A stretch of DNA of 64,000 bases from Hirundichthys speculiger (GCA_018398805.1 JAGFBZ010000739.1:800001-864000); one strand, 5' to 3'. Counted from the first letter of the stretch, positions 1 through 12,010 are shown. The notes: generated by a model not told the origin, from the letters alone. A program made the numbers and translations.

Positions 1-1086
1 AGCTCAGCCTCGTGTTTTTAACGTCGCTGCATCAAACGACTAATGGTCAATGATGCAGAGAGAATACATTTGTGTCCTGACACGTTTTGACCAAGCAGCA
101 GTTTTATGCTACAAGGATGATTTCACACATCAGTAAGGCAACTCTTCTTCTTCTTTTCTCGTTATTGTCCGAGTGATTAATTCAAACCAATCTGTGTCCA
201 TAAATCCTCCATCTGGTCGCAAATGGCCAAGAATGGTACGATGTGACACCATTTCACTTTATTACATCAAATTTGATAAGTTGGTGATGGAAGAATTCCT
301 TAAAAAAACACATTTTCCAATGCAAAGACAGAAGACTGACGATGGAAATGCCTCCTTTAAACAATTAAACTGGGGAACAAAAAGAATCCGCTTTGTCAAT
401 CATATCAAAAACGCGATGCGTGAATTCCATTCAGTGACTCAGAAGTGCAAATAAAGTCCTGGATGATGCAACGCTTACAAGGTTGTACCTCCGTCAGGCT
501 CCCAGCTGATTCCAACAGTGAAAAGAAAGCCAGCAGCTCGGCTACATGCCAGACTTTAATAAAAGACACACACAGCGAGGACCTGAGGTGTCTGGAAACA
601 CAGTATGTAGCATCATCAGATAAGTGGAACAATGCTGACAGTTTCCTGGAGTTTGACTTGTATTTTTTTCCTTCAAGTAGTGTTTAGTCTCCCAGTGTGA
701 CCAGTACCAACATCGTCAGTGTAAACTTTAAACTGCTCGCCTTAATGAGGGTTCTGATTTCACTAAACAACAACAACAGCGATTTAATTACACTGTCAAG
801 CACATCGCAGTCACTGCCACAACTGGGTTCTCTCAAGTTCCTCTGGTTTCCTCCCACATCCCAAAAAAACAAACAAAACAAAACAAAAGCATGTACTGTT
901 TCTCGAGTTAATTAGTGATTCTAAACTGAAGCACAGAACCAACAACATGTGGCCCTGCGATGGTCTGGTGACCCCACGACCCTCAGTAGGAAGATAACCG
1001 GCACAACTGATGTTTTTTCAGCAAACTTAAAAACAAATATTAAATAAGAGTTATCTTGAAGAAAAATTCATTTAACTATGCACTCT
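1..1086. other. No recognised gene or repeat
   Basis: There are short overlapping reading frames on both strands between about 170 and 915, all under 100 codons, with no domain I recognise. A TTC/TTCT-rich run lies near 143-160 and an A/C-rich run near 864-890. I see no transposon end, splice-flanked exon or tRNA-like fold. Confidence 0.5.
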
Positions 1087-2215
1087 CTTCAGAACTGCCT
1101 TATTCCTTCGTGTCATAGATTCAACAAGCTACTGGAAACATTCCTCATAGAGTTTGGTCCATATTGACATGACAGCATCACCAGTTGCTGCAGATTTGTC
1201 AGGTGCACATCCATGATGAGAATCTTTGTTCCACCACATCCCAAAGGTGCTCTACTGGACTGAGATCTGGTGACTGTGGAGGCCATTTGAAGACAGTGAA
1301 CTCATTGTCATGTTCAAGAAACCAGTCTGAGATGATTCGTGCCTTATGACATGGCACATTATCCTGCTGGAAGTATCCATCAGAAGATGGTCCACTGTGG
1401 TCATAAAGGGATGGACATGGTCAGCAACAATACTCAGGCAGGCTGTGGTGTTGATGCGATGCTCAGTTGGTACTAATGGACCCAAAGTGTGGCAGGAAAA
1501 TGTCCCCCACACCATTACACCACCACCACAGCAGCAGTCTGAACCGTTGATACAAGGCAGGATGGATCCATGCTTTCATGTTCTTGACACCAAATTCAAC
1601 TCTACAATCTGAATGTCTCAGCAGAAATCCAGACTCATCAGTGTCCAGTCTTGGTGAGTCTGTGTGAATTGCTGTCTCAGTTTCTTGTTCTCAGCTGACA
1701 GGAGTCACACCTGCTGTGGTCTTCTGCTGCTGTAGTCCATCCACCTCAAAGTTCAATGTGTTGTACGTTCAGAGATGCTCTTCTGCAGACCTCGGTTGTA
1801 ACCAGTGGTTATTTGAGTTACAGTTGTCTTTCTATCAGCTCCAACCAGTCTGGTCCTTCTCCTCTGACCTCTGACCTCTGGCATCAACAAGGCATTTGTT
1901 ACCACAGAACTGCCGCTCACTGCATATTTTCTCTTTTCCAGACCATTCTCTGTAAACCTAGAGATGGTTGTGGTGAAAAATCCCAGTAGATCAGCAGTTT
2001 CTGATACACTCAGACGAGCCCGTCTGGCACCAACAACCATGACATGTTCAAAGTCACTTAAATCACCTTTCTTCTCCATTCTGATGCTGGTTTGAACTGC
2101 AGCAGATCATCTTGACCATGTCTACATGAATAAATGGATTGAGGTCCTGACATGTGATTGGCTGATTAGAAATTTGCGTTGACAAGCAGTCGGACAGGTG
2201 TAGTGATGAAGTGGC
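1087..2215 (-). mobile_element. Degenerate Tc1-like transposon, family A, copy 1
   Basis: This interval reads almost end to end, in antisense, as a common teleost Tc1-like element whose ends resemble CACTGGCCACTTTATTAGG. The right end keeps only a decayed version of that terminus (about 2198-2215). The left end starts abruptly inside the element, so the left inverted repeat is lost. A second, more deleted copy lies at 32638-33345 on the opposite strand. Family assignment rests on the transposase remnant and on recalled family features; exact ends are uncertain by about 15 bp. Confidence 0.85.
1252..2079 (-). pseudogene. Tc1-like transposase remnant (family A)
   Basis: The parent protein cuts and pastes its own element using an N-terminal pair of helix-turn-helix domains and a DDE catalytic domain. 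The N-terminal part (2079 down to 1753) starts MEKKGDLSDFEH and continues through a helix-turn-helix (VSETADLLGF, TTISRF) to SERTTH, where the frame is lost. Further on, a readable TDESGF stretch near 1640 keeps the first catalytic Asp. The piece from 1515 down (MVWGTFSCHTLGPLVP, then VADHVHPFMTTV) is the start of the second half of the catalytic domain, and it shifts frame just before the second Asp region. At least two frameshifts make it non-functional. Neighbouring DNA gives no sign of host use. Confidence 0.85.
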
Positions 2216-4966
2216 TTGTTTTCTTTTTTAATTAATAGAATTGAAAACTTAATGATTGGAGGTTTCATAGAACAAAGAATAGTTGGCAAATCTAAAATAA
2301 ATGTGCTTTTCTTCAAAACTCAAGTCTGAACCAACCCAAGAGCTTAAAAGTATGACGCAATAAGGTACCTCAAATTTTCTCAACTTTTTCTATATTCATC
2401 ATGTACTGACTCAGAGAGGACGCAGAGGTATTTCCTCTACCTGATTTGCATGGGGGTTGGCAGGCAGTGCTTTTGTTAAACTTTACCATCAGGTACCATG
2501 GAGACAGGATCATAAATTCTGTTATATTGCGGCGAACCACCGGGGCACTCCCCTGGACTTTGAAAAGTTTATGACTCCACGGTGCAAGGGTTTATGGGAT
2601 TGTTAATGTTTCAGTTTTGGTCATTAATGTAGCCGTGTTTTGACTTATAAGGTAGTTGTTTTGTCTTGAGAACGTGTCATAGCCGACGGTGGCTTTTTAA
2701 TGGTGTTAAACATGTCCTGCAGTGACAGAAGGTTCCTGTTGCAATTATTGAGTTTCCTGCCAGTGCAAACAAAAAAAAGTGTCTTCAGGTTTTAGAACAT
2801 TGTTTCTGATGGTGTTATTGTCGACAAAACCTCAGACTATATGATTTGATCATTGATCATTGAAAATTAAAATGGAAGTTTTTTTCTGTTTCAGACATCC
2901 GCACAAATATAACAGTACAGGCAAAATGACATGGTTCTGAAGAGATAAAACAAGTGCCATTGAGTAATTCTAGAGGTTTCTATTACCACCTGAGTGAGGG
3001 GGAAAAAAAAACGAAGGGATTTACATCTTTACGAGCAGACTGTTGCAGTTCAATGAATCTCAGAAACTCACCGGTCAGTGCAGGGACGTCTCCAAATGAA
3101 AGTGCTATCAGGAAAGTCCCAGAAACAGGGCAGGCTTAATAACCACGCGCAAGCAATTTTAGCTGAATGGTATCCTACCTCCGCCCCCTCCCCCGCCCCC
3201 CTAAAAAAAAAAAGACATTTAAAAGTTAACAAGATATAAAACACTCAATCCAATCTAGTCCCTTTCAGGGCTGCACCTCTTCCTATTAATCAAACAGCAA
3301 CTGATCATATTGGTGCTATGACTGATTTAACAACCCCCTCCCCTCCACCATTTCTCGTTTCTCGTCTATTTTGCGATGGAAATTTCACACGGTCAGACCT
3401 AATAACATCATTCATGTAAATACGTATCCGTACACAGTCACATTAACTGACAGATACATGCAACAGTAATTGATTTCAGAAATAAGCGGCTGCCAGACTG
3501 CATTACACATTAAACTGCTACACCGTGACTTTAGCTGTGGAGACTAGCAGCAGCAGCACATAGTTAAATAAAAGAAAAAGGAAAACATCTGAGGCAAAAA
3601 TGACATTTTTTTCCTCTCTGTCATAACCACACGGAGAGCAGAAGCTGCACCTGCAGCTCAAAATCTATATTTTCGACTGCTCCGATCCAATCCTCCATTC
3701 TTGCTGGTGTTTAATGAATTATTAAGGGAATTATTACAGGAAAACTGTCACTTTATCAGGACTTAAATGTGCGGTGGTGCAGCATCTCATCTGACAAACA
3801 GCGGTAAGATCAGAACCTGAGTCCTCGGGGAAGTAAGAGATCAGATATTTCTGGAGTTTATCATCGCGCTATAGTTTGATCAATATTTAAACTAGAGCGC
3901 GATCAGACCCAAATATATCACCGACCTTTCAAGAAGCTTAAACACAGATATAAGGATAGTTATACTGTCAGCTGCTTTCTCCCACCAGCACGACGCAGCC
4001 ACAGCACACCTGGTGCACCTGTTTGAACTCATATAGGAATATGTCACATGTCATAATCAGGACTTCTGTGATATATGCTCCCTATTATGCTGTTTTTGTG
4101 CAAATATCAAAAATTGCACGGACACAGCGGTTCTGTCCCTTACATATGCACGTCTGACTGAAGCACGAGGAACCATCCACCCTTTAACCTCCAGTTATCC
4201 ATGTTTGGCCCGAGCAGAGGGGCCCACAGAGCTCCGCCCCTTCTTCTGGGGGAAAACTGAGATGTTCCCAGGTCAACAACCGTACGACCTAATCACCTCA
4301 ACTGAATCCTCTTCTCCAAATGTCTCCTGGATGAGTGAACTTGTCACCCTGTCCCTAAGGTAGGAATGAGTAGTCTGGATATTTATTATGAAAAGAAAGA
4401 AAGAAAGAAAAGAAAGATAAGTAAATCTCCAAATCCAACAAGCATTCATGCATTTGAAATGATGTCGCCCTTGACTAAGTAACATTCAGCTCTTGAATAT
4501 TTCTGTCTTCTATCATTGTCTTCTCTTGTTTAAAAGCAATTTTACAATGCAAACTACTCTTCCCCAAACTCTGATCTTCACCGTTGCCGGATTGTGCTTT
4601 AACAGTCAAATTCCAGCATGTGTTTTATCCTTATTGATCTTTCTCTCAGCGCTGATGGTCGACTTGTTAGTCTTTCTTTTGCCCGGCATGATTTGCTATT
4701 CCTACCTTTCTTGTGTATCAAAGCACTTCTGTTTGTCTTAGCAGCCTCATCCTTAAGGATGGTCAGTATCGATCTGTTGTCTGATCTTTCATGGACTCAA
4801 TTCCAGACTGATGGACTCCCGCTGTATTCCCAGTGTCCAAATTAACCAACAGTGGGTGTTTCAGTCAAATGTTTAAATTGCAAGAGTCGCTAATTGTTTC
4901 ACGGTTTACTGACCTGCGTTCATCACTGACCACCAGAACAGACTGTTTTCAGCCTGGTCCAACATA
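2216..4966. other. No recognised gene; low-complexity patches
   Basis: No exon or transposon end is recognisable. A pyrimidine/C-rich patch followed by an A run lies at 3176-3213, and a purine (GAAA)n patch at 4390-4416. Short frames (for example 2954-3139 and 4493-4845) show no family features; the latter is merely rich in hydrophobic codons, as T-rich DNA often is. Confidence 0.5.
4390..4416. repeat. Imperfect (GAAA)n microsatellite
   Basis: A short run of AAAG/GAAA units, interrupted by one shortened unit. It has no associated element. Confidence 0.8.
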
Positions 4967-6198
4967 CACTATTTTTACTGGGGAATTACTAAAGGAATTG
5001 ATTCACATATGAGCTTTAGTTCAATCCATTCCTAATCAATATGAGGTGGCCCCACCCTTTGCAGCATGAACAGCTTCAACTCTTCTGAGAAGGCTGTCCA
5101 CAAGGTTTAGGAGTGTGTTTATGGGGATTTTTGACCATTCTTCCAGAAGAACATTTGTGAGGTCAAACACTGATGTTGGACCAGAAGGTCTGGTTCTCAG
5201 TCTCTGCTCTAATTCATCCCAAAGGTGTTCTGTCAGGTTGAGGTCAGGACTCTGTGCAGGCCAGTCAGGTTCATCCACACCAGACTCTTCCATCCATGTC
5301 TTTATGGATCTTGCTTTGTGCACTGGTGGACAGTCATGTTGGAGGAGGAAGGGACCAGCTCCAAACTGTTCCCACAAAGTTGGGAACATGGAATTGTCCA
5401 AAATGTCTTGGTCTGCTGAAGCATTCAGAGTTCCTTTCACTGGAACTAAGGGGCCAAGCCCAGCTCCTGAAAAACAACCCCACACCATAATCCCCCCTCC
5501 ACCAAACTTTACACTTGGATCAATGCAGTCAGACCAGTACCGTTCTCCTGGAAACCACCAAACCCAGACTCTTCCATCAGATTACCAGATGGAGAAGCGT
5601 GGTTCTTCACTCCAGAGAACGTTCCTCCACTGCTCTAGAGTCCAGTGGTGGCTGCTTTACACCACTGCATCTGACGCTTTCCATTGTTCTTGGTGATGTC
5701 TGGCTTGGATGCAGCTGCTCCACCATGGAAACCCATTCATGAAGCTCCCTGCTCTGTTGTTGAGCTGATCTGAAGGCCACATGAAGTTTGGAGGTCTGTA
5801 GTGATTGACTCTGCAGAAAGTTGGTGACCTCTTCTCTCTATGTTCTTCAGCATCCTCTGACCCCGCCCCCTCAGTTTACCTGTCCTACCACTTCATGGCT
5901 GAGTTGCTGTCGTTCCCAAACACTTCCATTTCCTGATAATCCAGCTGACAGTTGACTGTGGAATATTTAGGAGAGAGGACATTTCACAACCAGATTTGTT
6001 GTACAGGTGTCATCCTGTCACAGTTCCACGCTGGAATTCACTGAGCTCCTGAGAGCGACCCATTCTTTCACTAATGTTTCTAGAAAGAGTCTGCATGTCT
6101 AGGTGATTGATTTTATACACCTGTGTTCCATGGAAGTGACTGGAACACCTGATTCTGATCATTTGGATGGGTGAGCAAATACTTTTGGCAATATAGTG
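4967..6198 (-). mobile_element. Tc1-like transposon, family B, copy 1 (near full length)
   Basis: The right terminus reads, inverted, CACTATATTGCCAAAAGTAT and is followed by TA at 6199-6200. The left terminus is a mutated version starting CACTATTTTTACTGG, preceded by TA at 4965-4966. The 1232-bp length and TA flanks fit an inserted Tc1 element. A second copy with the same ends lies at 62408-63514 in the opposite orientation. Closely similar elements are known from teleosts and from lampreys. The right flanking TA is also the left flank of the next element at 6201. Confidence 0.92.
5036..6063 (-). pseudogene. Tc1-like transposase pseudogene (family B, copy 1)
   Basis: The reading starts at 6063 with MGRSQELSEFQRG and meets a TGA at codon 18. 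More stops follow through the helix-turn-helix region, where PQSTVSWIIRKW is still readable. The catalytic half is an open stretch of 150 codons from 5488 to 5036. It starts [16 protein letters not shown], contains the second-Asp motif ([10 protein letters not shown]) and the third acidic position ([11 protein letters not shown]), and ends AAKGGATSY, the normal C-terminus. The first catalytic position, upstream in WSEEPRFSIW, is Glu where the family has Asp. The copy at 62.4 kb shows the same substitution. It cannot make a full transposase. Confidence 0.88.
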
Positions 6199-6200
6199 TA

Positions 6201-6887
6201 CGGTGTTACCTCTACTTATGAACGTCTCTACATACGGAATTTTCAGGTTACGACACGTCTCAACGGGAAAATATTGCCTCTTGTTACGAAAGAAATTTCA
6301 GGATGCAAAAGGCAAAAATACAGTACGCGCTTGCAACCCCCAGAGTTAAGCGAATGTAAACATACCTGTAGCTGCTCTGCCATTGGCTATCTCCTAGCGT
6401 CTTCCTGGCATCCCTTTTGAGATTTTAGGAAAAATCAATGAACTTTTGGAATTTGTTGAAAAGAATCACCCAGAAATAAGTGTTCACTAGTCGGGCTATC
6501 GCTCACTATGATGATGTTTGCCTTGCACATTTTTGAAGGATTGTTCAAAGCCGACAAAACGTCCTTGGATCGGTTCTTTACAAAACGTCAGGCAAAAATT
6601 GCTGCCGAGAGACAAAAGGTGACGACGATAGCAGTTAAAAGGTAAATGAACATAGTTTTTTACATTATGTACAACTCTCGTTTTATGTTTATTGTGCAGT
6701 AATCTAATTGTAACATGTATTTGTTACATGTTTTGATGCATTTTTATTATTTATAAAAAATGTAAGTCCAAATTTTGTGGGGCTTGGATTAGAGCATTTA
6801 CATGGAAAACCCGTCTCTACTTACGGAATTTTCAGGTTACGAAATTACTTCCAGAACCAATTAATTTCGTAAGTAGAGGTACCACTG
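6201..6887 (+). mobile_element. Tigger/pogo-like element, internally deleted
   Basis: The right end reads, inverted, CAGTGGTACCTCTACTTACG. The left end is a mutated version (CGGTGTTACCTCTACTTATG) beginning immediately after the TA at 6199-6200. A subterminal block (CTAC-TACGGAATTTTCAGG) appears in the same orientation near both ends, at about 6223-6252 and 6815-6838. The CAGT-type terminus and TA target fit pogo/Tigger elements of the Tc1/mariner superfamily. At 687 bp it is far shorter than an autonomous Tigger and retains only a C-terminal coding remnant. Confidence 0.75.
6535..6645 (+). pseudogene. C-terminal remnant of a Tigger-like transposase
   Basis: A 36-codon open stretch inside the Tigger-like element ends in TAA. 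It contains KTSLDRFF followed by a basic, charged tail (TKRQAKIAAERQ). Tigger transposases commonly end in such a short basic tail after a LxxFF motif. Just upstream, from about 6420, a frame containing NELLEFVEKNHPEI fits the preceding acidic helix, but in a different frame and with stops. The catalytic domain and DNA-binding domain are absent. This is family reasoning from a short segment, so the assignment is moderate. Confidence 0.5.
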
Positions 6888-8402
6888 TGTCTTAAAATTT
6901 CACTTTTTGTCCATCCTATATTCCTGGATCAAGCAGCTGACTTTTCCTTTTCAGTAAATTGTTCCAGACAGGTGGTATGCAGAGGTTATCACAGCTTCCA
7001 TTACATTGCATACATCTCTCAAAGTTGCCATTGCGTAGTATATGGTCCCTTTTGACTTTTTTAAATGCTGGATGAGAAGAGCACTTGACTGCTTTGACAT
7101 TCTGATGGACTGAACGATGCGGTGTGGTGATTCCAACCATGTCCTGAAAGCTTTATATGGATTTCTAATGCTAGAAGTGTAATTTTGTGGTGTCTAATGA
7201 TTCATGGAATATGCTTAACTGCTGCACTGTCACTTGTTCTGTGTTCAGCCAGTTTTCAATACAGTGAGGGGGTGTAAGACAGAAATAAAGCAGGGAGCAT
7301 CCATCATCTAAGCAACAATGGCTTGTAATGGCTTTTATCATTCACAGTGCAGGCTGCACTAAAGTGAATATTCATGCTTTAAAAAAATAATAAATTAAAA
7401 AAATGCATTCAGATCAGATGTCCGATGCCTGCCAACTGGACCTGTTAGACTCCTTTGAACTTGTTTTTAGTGGATTTAGTAGCATGTTGTTTGGAACAAA
7501 AAAAATCATGCTCAGAGCTCATGCCAAGTCAAATCAATCATGGTATTTCCCAAAAAAGAAGAAAAAAAAAAAGAGGTTACGTTTTCATTTCAGTAAAGTG
7601 ATTATGTTTAGTGGTGCTTTGAACTGTAGGATGCTCAGTGTTTCCATTCAAACAGAGAAGCCTTTAAAGAAAAGAACAGAAAATGAAAACATAGTTCAGT
7701 CATTTTAATGCCAATGTTATTACAATTAATAGTGAATTTATGTTCAGACATTTCTAAACCGAATCTCATAGATCCATTTTATACGTTTTGACATTTTGCT
7801 CAAATGTCAACGATGTGGTGAAGCCAGAAGAATCAACATGAGCCAAAACAAGTCATCTGGATCAATGAATGAAAATGTAAAATTCATTGGCAATCCTGTC
7901 ACCGGATTGTAGACTGATTGAATCTCCTCATGAAAGTCAGGCTGACTCTGCTATACAAAGAAGATAAATCTTTCACAGCACACCCTGAAGTAGAAATCCA
8001 TAACTAAGTGGAAATAAACTTTCCGTACCATTAAAAAAAAAAAAAGGAAGCGCCTTCATCCATACAAATGCATGTGTTTGCAGACCTCCACATAGACATG
8101 TATGAAACAGAGAAGAGGAGATGGAGATTAAAGTGTGCTGAGAACGTGACAAACCCAAAAGGAGATCAACATACCAAAGTGAGAGTGTGGAGCTCTGATT
8201 GAGACAGTATGTGTCTGGTTGTGATGACATGTTTACAGAAAAACTGCCAACATTCACATGTTTTCATTCACCAGCAGAAGGGAGATCAGATTGATCAAAG
8301 TCTGGATACAGTCAATGAGCAATGACTTTCTTTTTGTTTTTTTGTTAGGTTCTGCTTGGTATCCTTCTGTTTCTGCACCCTGATCCAACCTGCTCCTGGA
8401 AT
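6888..8402. other. No recognised gene or repeat
   Basis: Frames on the minus strand at 6916-7140 and plus strand at 7403-7708 have no recognisable domain. The second runs through an A-rich stretch (7551-7573). A/T homopolymer runs lie at 8030-8044 and 8333-8344. I see no exon with both splice sites. Confidence 0.45.
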
Positions 8403-9260
8403 TAGGGATGCACCATAACTGTTTTTTTAAAAACCGATACCGATAACCGATAACTTTCAGCTCCTAAAGGCCGATACTGATAACTGATAACAAACACATA
8501 TACCTAAGATCATTACATCAATACTATGAACAAAACCAAAAACAGTTTTGACTCTTTAAATGAACAGATATTTATTTTTTTCAATGAAATACTATTGGCA
8601 AGCCTCTCAAACATTTTCGTAAAGCTATCAAACAAACCTATTTGATATCTCATATTAACTTAAATAAGGTTCATTACTGACTGATATAAAAAATAAAGGC
8701 TCCTTGAACTGATGGAAATACATGCATCAGAATTACTAACTGAAAAAATGCATTCCTTAATGACAATAAAAAATAATGCACAGTGCATAATGTACTGACA
8801 CAAGTTAGATTTGTCTGCATAAATAAATTAAAGTGCAATCCATAGTAACAAAAAATTACAATTAAACGATTTTTGGCTTGTGGTTCCATTCAAATGAATG
8901 CCTTTAATTAAAGTAAACAAGGTTCAGTAGTTTTGGGGTTTTTTTTAATCTCATAGAAGCTTTAGATGAGACAGATGATGGAGAGGGGAGGGGAGGGAAG
9001 CGGAGACTTGGTGCTGGCTTGCTGACATTACCTCATGTTAGCTCACGTTAGCATGATTTCAAAACGCCATATAAGTGATTGTTATGTTTCAGGTGGCTGA
9101 TCAGGTTTGACGTATTAAAGCTTGTGCTTTATTTTCCTCCTTCGCTTGGAGCATTTGTCACAAATAACCAGCGAACTATCTTCTTCTGAAACTTTAACGA
9201 AGTTCCATACAATCGCCGCCATGTTTTTTTTTTTTTTTTAATCAGCGCACTGTGGCGCAA
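8403..9260 (-). mobile_element. hAT-type element, truncated or end-decayed
   Basis: The interval starts TAGGGATGCACC, a terminus typical of a large group of vertebrate hAT elements, and continues into the diverged CCGATAACCGATA repeats expected just inside it. About 820 bp further on lies a minus-strand BED-finger coding start, which places the transposase 5' end on the right. I could not find a matching right inverted repeat or an 8-bp duplication, so the right boundary is approximate. Confidence 0.7.
9051..9222 (-). pseudogene. BED-type zinc-finger start of a hAT transposase
   Basis: Reading leftwards from an ATG at 9222 gives MAAIVWNFVKVSEEDSS, then LVICDKCSKR, and after a stop and a one-base shift TSNLISHLKHNNH. 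This is the BED finger pattern: an aromatic stretch, Cys-x2-Cys, and a terminal His-x3-His/His-x4-His cluster after a SNLxxHL helix. BED fingers bind DNA at the N-terminus of hAT transposases and of domesticated ZBED proteins. The stop and frameshift between the Cys and His pairs show it is dead. A 15-base T run lies directly upstream of the start. It is too short and broken to be a host ZBED gene exon. Confidence 0.75.
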
Positions 9261-11104
9261 TGCTGCATTCAAGGTGTGACGTAAATTCCTCCGTTCCCTC
9301 GTTTGCTAGTCGTTCTTTTGGCCTTATCTATTTTCTTCTATTTTTATGTGTAACATGTGGGAAAATACTGCGAATATCGATTAAAGTCAGCAACTATCAA
9401 AATTATGACCAAATTAACAAGTTGTTTTCTGGCATGAGGGGGTATTCTTGATTTTCCTTTCTGAGAAATCGTTTTTCTGATTATGCCGACGACACTTGAA
9501 CACTTAAGGCTTTTTTTTAGGTTTTAACCCTCAAACCCTAACAATCACAAAAGCATTCCTCAAAAAGATTTCAACTACGAAAAAATCTTTATGGTCTAAT
9601 TAAGTACTAAAAGTAGAGACCAAGGAAAATAAAGATGATCATAGTCCCCCATGGCTATTAAATAACCAGAATTTAGGTTCAAAGCCACACACGTGTCTAT
9701 GAGGTGGCTTTGGGCCGCTTTTTGAGTGAACTGCTCACAACGGCAGTTTTCTCGCCCATCTCTCTTTTAGTACACATGCAAAACAGCAAAGGCTACAGTG
9801 TAGCCATGTAATTATGTGTCATACTGAACAAATGGGAAAAACTGGCGTCACCATGGTACTCGTGGAAAAGTCAGATGAGAGCCAAAGCTATCAGACTTTA
9901 GACATCTTCTCATTCCCTCCTACTGCGCCTCAGTGCCTCATCATGTTGATCAGTTTTTTATTTTTTATTTTTGGCCAAGTTTTGCTTTCACAACTCGGAA
10001 GCTCGGCCTTGTGTGTATTGCATCAAGCTGCTGTTGCCGCCGATGGTGCTGATCCTGGAGCAGCCCAGAGTCTTTCTCAACAATGGCTGGCTGATGGCAA
10101 ATGCTTTGCATTAAACAATTCACTTTTTGTTTATCTCCCCGGTCAGCTTCACTCTGTTTAGCTTAATATCCCAAGTTACTGAGCGTTGACCATGTCAATA
10201 ATCAACCTTATTTTCTTCTGTTGATTTCCCCTTCTTATGGAGAGTTTTGAGTTCCTTGAGTATCACATTTGATTTCAGTGGGACATCAAGTGTTTTCCTA
10301 TGTTGCATGTCACTAATGTGATATTATCTGGCCAAATAGAGTCTGAAAGGGTTTGCTAATGGTATTTTAATTTGTTAATACCCTGAAGCAATTAGAAATG
10401 TTCATGGCGCACCCAGCGCCTGAGGTCATGTGTTCGTGCCGAGTCCAGTGAAAGCAATACTGTGGAGTAGTGAACGGTGGTTTTTCAGACACTGAACCAA
10501 CCTATTCTTTTTTATTTTTTTGTTTTCTCCCTCTCAGGTGACAAATGAGTCACACAAGCTCTTCCTTGAGATCTTTATTGTCTGTGGCTACGCTGTGGCT
10601 GGGTGTGCACTGCAGAAAGTTAATTAGGGGACTCTATTGTGATTGTGTCTCAGTTGTGGTGCTCATTATTCCATCTGGTTTAACTGGAGTTACGCCATCA
10701 CTTGACTCGTAACAGGAAAACAACCTTAAGCGTACTTACATTATATGTAAGCACTATTTGAGCAAGAAGGGGGACAATGGAGTGGGAGATAATTTATGTT
10801 AAACATCTGTTCCTCAAACGGTTCAGTTAATGAATCAAGCTGAGACGCTTTGAGATGAACTGGTACGTAAGTGTTCACCACACACACACAAAGTCACTTT
10901 AAATGACTATTGTAATAGTTCATGACCTCGTCAGGATGATTGAGAATGAAGGGTTTGCCAGTGTGTTTCAAGAGAAAATTCTGACAACTTCAAAATGTCT
11001 TGAAAATAATATTTTGCTTCATTTAGAGATTTTGATGCTAATGTTTTGAGCTAATTTTACTGTCACAGGGCCTGGAGCACCATCACAGAGAAAAAAAATG
11101 TAGC
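9261..11104. other. No recognised gene or repeat
   Basis: A plus-strand frame of 115 codons (9814-10161) has no recognised family features. No clear transposon termini were found. A short (CA)n lies near 10881-10891. Confidence 0.45.
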
Positions 11105-11525
11105 AACTAGAAAAGTACTCAGAGAGCGCAGACCACCGCCAGGCGCTATAATTCCCCCATTTAGCGATTTACAGATTGCGATAAAATCCGCCTTCTCGAT
11201 CAGATCCAGATCGGCTTTTGAAATTTGATAGAGGTTCCCATTGTCAATCCCAGTGTCAAATTTCATGAGTTTTGGGCAATAATTAACGGAGACAATGAGA
11301 AACAAAATTTTTGGCCCCATTGACCGCAATGTTATCGAAAATTTGAAAGTGATCCAGAATCCAGGATTTCTGCCAGATCACAGCCAAAATGAAATCAGTT
11401 CTTTCTTTTCACATTTCTGACAACTCCTATAAATTTCATCAAAATCCATCCATAACTTTTCGAATTATCTTGTACACAGACAGACAGATATTCACCAGCA
11501 AAAACATAACCTTGGCGGAGGTAAT
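11105..11525 (+). repeat. Interspersed repeat E1, copy 1
   Basis: This 421-bp block recurs at 47098-47522 with high similarity, starting AACTAGAAAAG and ending CTTGGCGGAGGTAAT. A motif near its left end (ACC-CCGCCA-GCG) is complementary to the right end, so the block has a subterminal/terminal inverted match of about 12 bp. The 3' third recurs again at 12008-12143. The open frame of 88 codons on the minus strand is also open in the other copy but matches no family I know. It behaves like a short non-autonomous DNA element; the superfamily is undetermined. Confidence 0.8.
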
Positions 11526-11548
11526 AAATAAAGTTAGTTTATTAAAGG

Positions 11549-11900
11549 TAGTTTATTAATAAATGTATTAAATTTGGACAGCAAAGCATTTTTATCAGCA
11601 TGACTCATAATTATTCATTATTTTTTTGTAGGTTATTTGATCTGTCATTTATAATAAGAAATACCCTGATGTTCAAGTGGGAAACTCATTGTTTAATGTG
11701 TGGGTGTCAATCAAAGTTAACGACGCCGGCTCCATCGTGGCTCCACAGAGTCATACCAGGCTGCATGGAGGCCTCGTTGTGTGTTACCGATGGTGTGTTG
11801 GAGGAGCTAGATGTAGGAAGCAGGAGATAATGATCTTCTTTACTAATAAAATAGGGATTTTCCAAAAATAAAATTAGCCACAATAAAATTAGCAAGAACA
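11549..11900 (+). repeat. Interspersed repeat E2, copy 1
   Basis: The block recurs inverted at 30349-30688 and the two are nearly identical over about 200 bp (11635-11830). Both copies retain CpG-containing stretches (AACGACGCCGGCTCC). Frames are open on both strands in each copy, for example RLFDLSFIIRNTLMFKWET on the sense strand, but no domain is recognisable. In each copy an (AT)n tract lies close to the same end (11946 here). The lack of decay, compared with surrounding elements, suggests a recent insertion. Class unknown. Confidence 0.75.
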
Positions 11901-11941
11901 TGAGGAATGATGGGACAATATGAACTAACAGAGGCTGATTA

Positions 11942-11945
<4 letters not shown>

Positions 11946-12007
<62 letters not shown>
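11946..12007. repeat. (AT)n microsatellite
   Basis: About 62 bp of AT dinucleotides with one phase break near 11979. It separates the E2 repeat from a 3' fragment of E1. Confidence 0.95.

Positions 12008-12010
<3 letters not shown>

Noticed and set aside
5115..5696. 193-codon plus-strand frame, and a 216-codon frame at 62784-63434 minus
   Set aside because: Both are antisense shadows of the Tc1 transposase coding region.
9520..9546. Telomere-like CCCTAA near 9530
   Set aside because: Only a single, imperfect unit; expected by chance.
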